Of a stretch of DNA of 64,000 nucleotides, positions 57,283 through 64,000 are shown in pieces. Position numbers and translations under genes: made by a program. The first letter of the stretch is position 1; the number at the start of each line of letters is the position of its first letter. This DNA is from Bacteroidota bacterium (GTDB lineage Bacteria > Bacteroidota > Bacteroidia > Chitinophagales > Chitinophagaceae): assembly GCA_023423405.1 (NCBI GenBank), contig JAFAFR010000058.1, forward strand, positions 1 through 64,000. The letters are read 5' to 3'. Under the pieces are notes generated by a model that was not told the origin of the DNA, did not search any database, and was given only the letters and a program-made list of their open reading frames with translations.

Positions 57283-58794
57283 ATGAGAAATCATATCACC
57301 ATACTGTTTTCCCTTTGCATTCTTTCAGGAGGATGCATCAAGGACGTAACGCCCAGCGATGCGCTTACCACGGAAGCGCTCACTTCAACGGTGGAGGGCC
57401 TCACCAATGCCGTGAACGGAGCCTACGCATTGTTCAAAGACCATATTGTTTTCAGCGGCACCACCAACCAGAACAATATGTACCTGCGGCAGTACTACCA
57501 CCTCTCCGATTTTGCGAGCGACGACATCGCCTGCGGACAGGTCACCACAGATCCGCTCTTCCTCAGTTTCAGTCTCGATCATTCGCCTGCGCAGACCAAT
57601 ACCCGTTATTTCTGGTATGTTTCCTATAAGATCATCAACGATGCCAATACCGTGATCGAAGCCGCAGAAGCCAATGGCAGCGACGATCCTGCGGTGCGGC
57701 AACTGGTGGGAGAATGTTATTTCCTGCGGGCTTTCTGCAATTTCAACCTGGTGCGCTTTTTTGCGCGGCCTTATACGCAGGATCCATCAGCGCCCGGTAT
57801 CATACTGCGGCTCTCCACCGCCGATCCTTCGCTGAAGGAACGGTCATCCGTAAGCGAAGTGTACGATGCCATCATCGCCGATGCAGCGAAAGGCGCCGAG
57901 CTCATGGAACGCCAGCGCGGTGTGCAGTACGCTTCGCGCGAAGCTGCCTGGGCCCTGCTTTCCCGCACCTACCTGTACAAGGAAGACAATGAGAACGCCG
58001 CCAAATACGCCAGCCAGGTGATCGATGGCAATCGCTTCTCCCTGGCCACTGCCGGTTCTTTCCCTGGCATGTTTGCCAATGCTTCCGCCAACCCGGAAAC
58101 CATCTTCTGCATTTCCTTTACGTCGGTGGACGATTATGGAAAATTCGGATCCATCGCTTCCATGATCTATTCCGATGGCAACTCCGGATGGGGCGAAGAA
58201 TTTGCCTCCTCTTCCCTGCGCGAACTGATGAGTGAGCACCCGGAAGATACCCGCTGGTCCTATATCATTCCTGCAAAAGACGGTGATGGCAATATGGTGA
58301 AGAAGAACGGCCTGGAGACCTGGTATATTTCCAAGTTCTCTTTCCAGAATGGAAGTCCTACGCTGAGTTCGCCCATCATGTTCCGGCTGGCGGAAATGTA
58401 CCTGAATCGTGCCGAAGCCAATGCCAAGCTGGGCCGCACGGCCGATGCGCTGAACGACCTGGACAGGATCAGGGAAAACCGCGGACTGGAAGGATCGCTC
58501 TTCAACCAGCAGGTGCCGGCGGGATCCACGGCGCTGGAAACGGTATTGAAGGAAAGGCGCATTGAACTGGCCTTTGAAGGGCACCGCGTATTTGATGTGT
58601 ACCGCAACAAGCTGAGCATGGACCGGACCTATTGGGGCTATCATTTGCCCGGACTGAAAGAAGCGGATATCGACCTGTCGAAAACGCCTTCGGGTTATGC
58701 CAATATGATCGTTCCGTCCACCGATCCGCGGGTCATTTATTATATACCGATCGATGAGGTGCAAACCAACACACTGTGTACGCAAAATCCATAA
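57283..58794 (+). CDS. SusD/RagB family surface lipoprotein
   Basis: The protein has 503 residues. The lipoprotein signal is MRNHITILFSLCILSGGC with Cys18 lipidated. SusD fold motifs include GECYFLRAFCNFNLVRFFARPYT, the SREAAWALLSRTYLY TPR segment, and the C-terminal RLAEMYLNRAEANAKLG, LNDLDRIRENRG, LKERRIELAFEGHRVFDVYR. It binds glycan at the surface and caps the SusC encoded upstream. Confidence 0.95.
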   Translation: MRNHITILFSLCILSGGCIKDVTPSDALTTEALTSTVEGLTNAVNGAYALFKDHIVFSGTTNQNNMYLRQYYHLSDFASDDIACGQVTTDPLFLSFSLDHSPAQTNTRYFWYVSYKIINDANTVIEAAEANGSDDPAVRQLVGECYFLRAFCNFNLVRFFARPYTQDPSAPGIILRLSTADPSLKERSSVSEVYDAIIADAAKGAELMERQRGVQYASREAAWALLSRTYLYKEDNENAAKYASQVIDGNRFSLATAGSFPGMFANASANPETIFCISFTSVDDYGKFGSIASMIYSDGNSGWGEEFASSSLRELMSEHPEDTRWSYIIPAKDGDGNMVKKNGLETWYISKFSFQNGSPTLSSPIMFRLAEMYLNRAEANAKLGRTADALNDLDRIRENRGLEGSLFNQQVPAGSTALETVLKERRIELAFEGHRVFDVYRNKLSMDRTYWGYHLPGLKEADIDLSKTPSGYANMIVPSTDPRVIYYIPIDEVQTNTLCTQNP

Positions 58795-58840
58795 GTGTTG
58801 TCATCAACCGGAAAATTCAACGTCAAATAATTTGAATGTT

Positions 58841-59713
58841 ATGCGAACCCAACAATATATTATTTTTTCAGTGGCCTGTCTCCTTATGGGCGGCATGAGC
58901 TCCTGCAAAAAAGACGATGCGGCCCCTGCGCCGGACGTCTTCTATTCCGTAGCGCTGGAAGGCTATACGGTAAAATTCACCAACCAGACCAGGGGCGCCA
59001 GCTCCTACAAATGGGATTTTGGCGACGGTACGGTCTCTGAAGAAGAGAGCCCCAGTCACGCTTATCCCGGGAAGGGAAAATATGTGCCGACCCTCTATGC
59101 TACTTCTTCCGACGGCACGGTGGCCGAAGGCTCCACGGTGATCAATATTTCCAAGGCTTCGGCGGTGAAGCTGGATGATAACAGTCTCGCCGACTGGGAT
59201 ACCGTGAGCTACAACCAGGTAACGCCGGGCGCCGGTGCGGGCGTTATGAAGCTGGCGAAATACGACTACAACAGCGAATTCGTGTACTGTTATTTTGAGA
59301 TCGCGGCGACGGTAGCCGATGGTCATGTGTTTGACTTCTATCTCGATGCCGATAACAATCCTGCTACCGGGTATCTTTCCTGGATGTTTCCGGGAGCGGG
59401 CAATGATATTGTGCTCGAAGGTTCTTTGTTCGACGGCGGCTGGTTCGACCCGCTTTATTTCACGGGCGGCACCAACCAAAGCGGCTGGTCCTGGGCCTGG
59501 CAGGGCATTGCCGAATTTTACCAGGTGGGCACCATTGTACAGGATGGTCCCACGCTGAAATTTGAGATGGGCCTCAAACGCGCCAAGCTGAAAGGCCTGG
59601 TGGGCAAAGCGATTCGGATAGGGGTGTCCGTTACCAAGAACGACTGGAGCGCCATCATCGGATCGATTCCTGCCCCCGGCACCATTTCTTACCAGCTCGA
59701 CATGAGCGAATAA
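58841..59713 (+). CDS. PKD-domain surface lipoprotein (SusE/F-position)
   Basis: The protein has about 290 residues and a lipobox at Cys22 (LMGGMSSCKKDD). A PKD domain at about residues 33-103 is clear from VKFTNQTRGASSYKWDFGDGTVSEEESPSHAYPGKGKY. The remaining roughly 185 residues look like a beta-sandwich (YFEIAATVADGHVFDFYLDADNNPATGY, WAWQGIAEFYQ), plausibly carbohydrate-binding. Its position right after susD is that of SusE/SusF-type surface glycan-binding proteins. The frame is open further upstream (to 58754, overlapping susD), but ATG 58841 gives the lipoprotein signal. Confidence 0.85.
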   Translation: MRTQQYIIFSVACLLMGGMSSCKKDDAAPAPDVFYSVALEGYTVKFTNQTRGASSYKWDFGDGTVSEEESPSHAYPGKGKYVPTLYATSSDGTVAEGSTVINISKASAVKLDDNSLADWDTVSYNQVTPGAGAGVMKLAKYDYNSEFVYCYFEIAATVADGHVFDFYLDADNNPATGYLSWMFPGAGNDIVLEGSLFDGGWFDPLYFTGGTNQSGWSWAWQGIAEFYQVGTIVQDGPTLKFEMGLKRAKLKGLVGKAIRIGVSVTKNDWSAIIGSIPAPGTISYQLDMSE

Positions 59714-59724
59714 AAAATTACAGT

Positions 59725-61287
59725 ATGCACATACCTTCTTTACAGCACGCGGTCCGCGGGCTGGCAGGCATGGCTTTTTTCCTGCTTTGCCTGTTGCCCG
59801 GCTCTTCCTGCAACAAAGTGGAAAACCCCATCGTATACCAGCCACCGGCCGCCGATACGGTTTCCTATACGGCAAGCGATGCCGATTTCCCGAATCCCGA
59901 ACGTGGCTTCTATCGTTATACCGCTACCTATGCCAGCAATTATGTGGCGCTTGATTTGAACCAGTTGAAAGGATGGCGCAATCCGCAGCAGGCCGATGGC
60001 GGCAACTACCAGGTAGTAAGTAGCCTTGTTTTCCGGTATTTTATTCTCGATGGGCTCACGGCCACCGCATTGCCTGCCGCCTTCCTCGACAAGCTGAAAG
60101 CCGATTTCGCCACAGCCCGGGAAGCGGGTGTGAAACTGATCCCGCGGTTCACTTATACCAATGATACGCATGCGGGCGGTTGCCCCGAAGGCTTTAACTG
60201 CCCGCTTTATGGCGATGCGCCGAAGAACATCGTGCTGCAGCATATAGAACAACTGAAACCTGTATTGCAGGAAAATGCCGATGTGATCGCCTGCATGCAA
60301 ATGGGTTTTATCGGCACCTGGGGCGAGAACTATTACACCGATCATTTCGGGGATGCATCGTCTAACGGTCAGGGTCAGTTGTTTGACGCCAACTGGGAAG
60401 ACCGCAGCGAAGTGCTGAAAGCCCTGCTGGATGCGCTGCCTGCCGACCGCATGGTGCAGGTGCGCTACCCGCAGATGAAGCAGCGTTTCGTATACGGCGT
60501 GGACGCGCCTGTTTCTTCTGCGGCGCTGACGGAAGCGGAGGCGTTCACGGGCACGGATAAGGCAAGGATCGGGTTGCACAACGACTGCTTCCTGGCCAGC
60601 GCCGACGACTATGGCACCTACACCGACTATGGCAATTCTTCTTCGCCCCGGCAGTCGGCCACGGGTACCTTAAGGGCCTACGCCGAAGCCGATAACCGCT
60701 ACGTGGCGGTGGGCGGCGAAACCTGCGACGATGCTTACAGTCCGCAGAACGATTGTGAAACCGCCGGCACGGTGCAAACGGAGATGAAAAAAATGCACTA
60801 CAGTTACCTGAACTCGGCCTATAACAACGAGGTGAACAACGACTGGGAAACCGGGGGCTGCATGAACGAGATCCGGAAGAACCTGGGGTACCGTTTTGTG
60901 CTGCGGAAGGGCGTATTCCCTTCGGCCCCGGTGAAGGCAGGTAACCGGTACGCGTTTTCCCTGCAACTGGAGAACAGCGGTTATGCCTCGCCGTTTAACG
61001 AACGCAGCGTGGTGCTGGTGTTGCGGAGCCAGGGAAGCAAGCAGGAATTCAGCTATACGCTCTCTACGGATATCCGTACCTGGTATAGTGGGGAAATGAA
61101 GTTAGAACAGGCCATCATTACCGATGCCTCCCTGCCCGCCGGCGCCTACGATCTTTTCCTGTACATGCCCGATAAATATGCGTCCATTGCGACCCGGCCG
61201 GAGTATGCCATCAGGCTGGCGAATGAAAATGTGTGGGAAGAAAGCACGGGTTATAATAAATTAGGAGCGACCATTACGATACAATGA
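59725..61287 (+). CDS. DUF4874/DUF4832 domain lipoprotein (TIM-barrel glycosidase-like)
   Basis: This 520-residue protein has a lipobox at Cys29 (LLPGSSCNKVEN). The N-terminal DUF4874-like domain has FPNPERGFYRYT, LIPRFTYTND, and CMQMGFIGTWGENYYTDHFG, with an acidic residue after WG as in TIM-barrel glycosidases. The central DUF4832-like domain has VQVRYPQMKQRFVYG, LHNDCFLASADDYGTY, and VGGETCDDAYSPQNDCETA. A C-terminal beta-sandwich follows (RYAFSLQLENSGYASPFNERSVVLVLR). Neither domain has a firmly established activity that I can name. The context with GH31 and SusCD suggests glycan processing at the surface. It overlaps the next gene by 4 bp. Confidence 0.85.
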   Translation: MHIPSLQHAVRGLAGMAFFLLCLLPGSSCNKVENPIVYQPPAADTVSYTASDADFPNPERGFYRYTATYASNYVALDLNQLKGWRNPQQADGGNYQVVSSLVFRYFILDGLTATALPAAFLDKLKADFATAREAGVKLIPRFTYTNDTHAGGCPEGFNCPLYGDAPKNIVLQHIEQLKPVLQENADVIACMQMGFIGTWGENYYTDHFGDASSNGQGQLFDANWEDRSEVLKALLDALPADRMVQVRYPQMKQRFVYGVDAPVSSAALTEAEAFTGTDKARIGLHNDCFLASADDYGTYTDYGNSSSPRQSATGTLRAYAEADNRYVAVGGETCDDAYSPQNDCETAGTVQTEMKKMHYSYLNSAYNNEVNNDWETGGCMNEIRKNLGYRFVLRKGVFPSAPVKAGNRYAFSLQLENSGYASPFNERSVVLVLRSQGSKQEFSYTLSTDIRTWYSGEMKLEQAIITDASLPAGAYDLFLYMPDKYASIATRPEYAIRLANENVWEESTGYNKLGATITIQ

Positions 61288-62927
61288 TGAATCGATACAG
61301 CAAGATGGCCTGTTTGCGTATATGCGTGTCCGTAGCACTGTGTTTGCTGGCGACGGCCGAGTCGCTGGCGCAGGGAGAACCGGCCTGGAAGGAAAAACGT
61401 TTTGCGCAGCAGCCCGGCGAGCAGTGGTGGGGCGCCGCGGTGAACCTTGCCCACGAGATGCCGTTCCGAAGCGGCGCGGCGGTGAACCTCTATGGCGACA
61501 ATTTTGGCAACCAGGCGGCGCCCCTGCTGCTGTCGTCGGCGGGAAGATATGTATGGAGTGAGCAGCCCTTCCGTTTCAGCATAGAAAAGGACAGCCTGGT
61601 GATCCGGTACCTGGGCAGCGACGAGCTGTTGCATGGGAGCGGCAGCAGTTTGCAGGAAGCTTTTAAAGAAGCATCGGCCCGCTATTTTGCGCCTTCGGGG
61701 AAAATGCCGGATACGGCGCTGTTCACCGCGCCCCAGTACAATACCTGGATCGAACTCATCTATGACCAGAACCAGGACGACATCCTGCAATACGCCCGCG
61801 GTATCATCGACAACGGTTTTCCACCGGGTGTATTGATGATCGACGACAACTGGTTTGCCTCTTATGGAAGTTTCCGGTTCCGGAAAGACCGTTTCCCCGA
61901 CGCCAGGAAGATGATAGAAGAACTGCATCGTATGGGCTTCACCGTTATGGTGTGGGTATGCCCTTTTATCAGTGCCGATACCGAGGCCTTCCGCGAGGCC
62001 ATGGCAAAACGCCTGCTTCTTTTCGACAACAAAGGCGCCGATACCCTGCAGTGGCAGAACGCCACAGAACCAGCCCTGGTGCATTGGTGGAATGGCTATA
62101 GTGCCGTGCTGGATTTGAGTAATCCCGCGGCCCTGCAATGGTTTAAGGAGAAGCTGGATGTATTGCGGGAGGAATATGGTGTGGACGGCTTCAAGTTCGA
62201 CGCCGGCGATGCGGAGTATTATACAAAGAATATACTGGCTTATAAACAAGTTGCGCCCAACGACCACAGCGCTTTGTGGGGAGAGTTGGGTCTTTCCTAC
62301 CCGCTGAACGAATACCGCGCCATGTGGAAGAACGGCGGCGAGCCACTGGTGGAGCGCCTTCGCGATAAGCTCCACACCTGGGAGGACCTGCAAAAGCTTG
62401 TTCCCCATGCCTGCCTCGCCGGCATGCTGGGTTATCCTTTTGTTTGTCCCGATATGATTGGCGGCGGTGATTTCAGTTCTTTCATCGGTGGCGGAAAACT
62501 GGACCAGGACCTGGTGGTGCGGTCGGCGCAGTGCCATGCGCTGATGCCCATGATGCAGTTTTCGGTGGCGCCCTGGCGGGTGCTCGACAGTGTGCACCTG
62601 GCGGCTGTGAAAGCGGCGGTTGCGTTGCGTGCACAAATGCTCCCGCTCATTTTGCAGTTGACGCGGGAAGCAGCGCGTACAGGCATGCCCGTGGTACGGA
62701 GCATGGAATTCCAGTTCCCGCACCAGGGCTTTGCGGAAGTGAACGACCAGTTTATGCTGGGCGACAGCCTGCTGGTGGCGCCTGTGCTGGAGCGCGGACC
62801 ACTGCGCCGTGTGCTTCTTCCCAAAGGAAAATGGAAGGAGATGCAAACCGGTAAGATTTTCCGGGGACCTGTAACACTGGAACTAAAAACAACGCTCGAT
62901 GTGATCCCCTGTTATAAAAGAGTCTGA
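61284..62927 (+). CDS. Glycoside hydrolase family 31 enzyme (alpha-glycosidase)
   Basis: This 547-residue protein has a signal peptide to about residue 30. The GH31 TIM barrel shows GVLMIDDNWF, VMVWVCPFIS, the nucleophile Asp306 in DGFKFDAGD, and the acid/base candidate Asp390 in PFVCPDMIGGG. The FKFDAG motif (rather than WxDMNE of classical alpha-glucosidases) and PDMxGG resemble, from memory, the GH31 branch that includes MYORG, an alpha-galactosidase. Alpha-galactoside or another alpha-linked sugar is a reasonable but unproven substrate. The chain ends with a short beta domain (GDSLLVAPVLERGPLRRVLLPKGKW). It is the last gene of the locus. Confidence 0.9.
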   Translation: MMNRYSKMACLRICVSVALCLLATAESLAQGEPAWKEKRFAQQPGEQWWGAAVNLAHEMPFRSGAAVNLYGDNFGNQAAPLLLSSAGRYVWSEQPFRFSIEKDSLVIRYLGSDELLHGSGSSLQEAFKEASARYFAPSGKMPDTALFTAPQYNTWIELIYDQNQDDILQYARGIIDNGFPPGVLMIDDNWFASYGSFRFRKDRFPDARKMIEELHRMGFTVMVWVCPFISADTEAFREAMAKRLLLFDNKGADTLQWQNATEPALVHWWNGYSAVLDLSNPAALQWFKEKLDVLREEYGVDGFKFDAGDAEYYTKNILAYKQVAPNDHSALWGELGLSYPLNEYRAMWKNGGEPLVERLRDKLHTWEDLQKLVPHACLAGMLGYPFVCPDMIGGGDFSSFIGGGKLDQDLVVRSAQCHALMPMMQFSVAPWRVLDSVHLAAVKAAVALRAQMLPLILQLTREAARTGMPVVRSMEFQFPHQGFAEVNDQFMLGDSLLVAPVLERGPLRRVLLPKGKWKEMQTGKIFRGPVTLELKTTLDVIPCYKRV

Positions 62928-63003
62928 GGTTCGTGCATGCTGTTCTTTTCCGCCGGGCCGTCCGGGCGGGCGCTGTAACAGGCAGAATGGTATGCAGGGT
63001 GTT

Positions 63004-63786
63004 TCATTCCTGGTTGATCTCCTGCCATACCGTCCGGTAAATTTCATAAGGTGGACGCACGAGTCCCGTGTGCGGGTTGTCCATATCCTGGATGGTCAGC
63101 ACCGTGAGTCCCGATAACAAAAGATACAGGAACGGACCAATATACCGGCGTGGCTGGAAATGGTATTTTCCCAGTCCTATAACGAATCCAGTCATCAGTG
63201 ACCCCATCAACAGCAGCAGCATCACCATCAGCGGCGTTCTCTCCTGGTTGCTGTAGTGAATGGTGCTGTCGAGTTCAATGATCTGCTGCACCGCATCCGT
63301 GATGTCCCGCGTTTCTTCGCGCAGCGCTGCATCGGGCTGCTGGCGGGCCAGCGCGGAAACTGCTTTCAGGTAGTGTTCATTGTGCCAGAAGGACTGGCTG
63401 TCGATCTGGCGTCGGGCATCGCCGTGCAGTTGCGCAGCCTGTATTTTCAGCGCCAGCGCCTCCAGCGCATACCGTTTTACGCCGGCGCGCAGGCTGTCGC
63501 TGTACAAAAAGCTTTTGCGGTAAAGAGCGCCGATGGCATCGGTATGCCGATGGATCAGCACGGTACGTTCTTTGTTGGAACCTGCAGAAGCCGACAGTGT
63601 AAAAGCCAGCAGCAGCGAAAAGAAGCTCAGCACCGCACCCGACAGGTTGTTGTTCAACCATTTTTCATAATCGGTTTTCAGCATCACCCAGCGCCCGGCG
63701 ATTTGCGCGCCCAGGAAAATACTCGCCCCCAGCAGCAGGACATAGACCAGGGGGAACCATTTGGAGTCAAAAAGTGCGGCGATCAT
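63004..63786 (-). CDS. DUF4239 (bestrophin-like) membrane protein
   Basis: The protein has about 260 residues. Two N-terminal membrane segments (FPLVYVLLLGASIFLGAQIAG and GAVLSFFSLLLAFTLSASA) and two C-terminal ones (TPLMVMLLLLMGSLMTGFVIGL and YIGPFLYLLLSGLTVLTI) flank a soluble helical region (SLRAGVKRYALEALALKIQAA, DITDAVQQIIELD). This four-segment layout is that of DUF4239 proteins. Transport activity is not established. The frame is open to 63927, but ATG at 63786 starts just before the first membrane segment. Confidence 0.8.
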   Translation of the reverse strand: MIAALFDSKWFPLVYVLLLGASIFLGAQIAGRWVMLKTDYEKWLNNNLSGAVLSFFSLLLAFTLSASAGSNKERTVLIHRHTDAIGALYRKSFLYSDSLRAGVKRYALEALALKIQAAQLHGDARRQIDSQSFWHNEHYLKAVSALARQQPDAALREETRDITDAVQQIIELDSTIHYSNQERTPLMVMLLLLMGSLMTGFVIGLGKYHFQPRRYIGPFLYLLLSGLTVLTIQDMDNPHTGLVRPPYEIYRTVWQEINQE

Positions 63787-63942
63787 GGCTTTCCTCAGAA
63801 AGACAAGGCTGGCAAAAACAATGCGCCATCCTGTGCAGGATTTTTTAAAAAAATACGCCGACCAATGGCGGACTGGTCCTCTGCCGGCTGTCCTTATTGG
63901 TAAAGGCCCCAGGGCCGGTCCATTCAACTACAAATAAGGAGT

Positions 63943-64000
63943 ATGAAAAAAGAATCATCCATTCCGTTTTTGCATAAGCTGGTGCTTGGTACGAGCCTTA
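63943..64000 (+). CDS. Start of an unidentified gene (truncated by the window edge)
   Basis: ATG at 63943 is preceded by AAGGAG 4 bp upstream, one of the best Shine-Dalgarno matches in the window. The frame MKKESSIPFLHKLVLGTSL is open to the end. The basic start and the hydrophobic turn could be the beginning of a signal peptide or membrane segment. Nothing more can be said from 19 codons. Confidence 0.55.
   Translation, partial: MKKESSIPFLHKLVLGTSL

Noticed and set aside
61251..62846. 531-codon open frame on the - strand opposite the GH31 gene
   Set aside because: The GH31 reading has catalytic motifs and a signal peptide; the antisense frame is low-complexity.

Overview
The window is chromosomal DNA from a Bacteroidota bacterium, most likely a member of the Chitinophagaceae. 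The evidence is two SusC/SusD pairs, an ECF sigma / FecR pair with a DUF4974-type tail, a type B T9SS sorting domain, a Bacteroidota-type promoter (TTTG-N20-TAACTTTG) in front of rpoB, weak Shine-Dalgarno sequences, and Bacteroidota-style ilv and leu enzymes. No IS element, prophage, CRISPR array, tRNA or rRNA gene was seen.

Layout. (1) 1-12272, all +: the 3' end of a ROK gene, a SusC/SusD pair, then redoxin, a cytochrome c / PHM-like copper protein, an FG-GAP/ASPIC protein and a vanadium-haloperoxidase-like enzyme. The last three overlap by 4 bp. This block is visibly AT-richer than the rest and is the best candidate for an undescribed exported redox system. (2) 12.3-16.4 kb: rpoB alone, with its own promoter and terminator, and without rplL before it or rpoC after it. 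(3) 16.4-20 kb: a T9SS-secreted surface protein (-) and an S9 peptidase (+). (4) 20-27.6 kb: thrA-thrB-thrC (-), preceded by a Thr-rich leader peptide, divergent from ppc (+), which makes the oxaloacetate that feeds the aspartate family. (5) 27.6-36.7 kb (-): gltB-gltD, then amtB and a porin, for ammonium uptake and assimilation. (6) 36.8-48.2 kb (-): leuA - tandem ABC ATPase - leuB - Ile/Val/Leu leader with attenuator - ilvE-ilvD-ilvB-ilvN-ilvC-ilvA. leuC and leuD are absent. (7) 48.3-51.6 kb (+): an unrecognised helical-repeat protein, a bile-acid-transporter-like membrane protein and a Nudix hydrolase. (8) 51.6-62.9 kb (+): a polysaccharide-utilisation-type locus of ECF sigma, FecR, STN-SusC, SusD, a PKD lipoprotein, a DUF4874/DUF4832 lipoprotein and a GH31 glycosidase. 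Two short tandem-repeat arrays precede it. (9) A DUF4239 membrane protein (-) and the first 19 codons of a further gene (+).

How it works together: ppc, the thr operon, glt/amt and the ilv/leu block form a nearly continuous 28 kb of nitrogen and aspartate/branched-chain amino-acid metabolism. Threonine from thrABC is the substrate of IlvA. Two short leader peptides (24784-24894 and 44317-44415) suggest that both branches are controlled by ribosome-mediated attenuation, the second one from inside an operon. The flanking Sus-type loci are exported nutrient-acquisition or redox systems.
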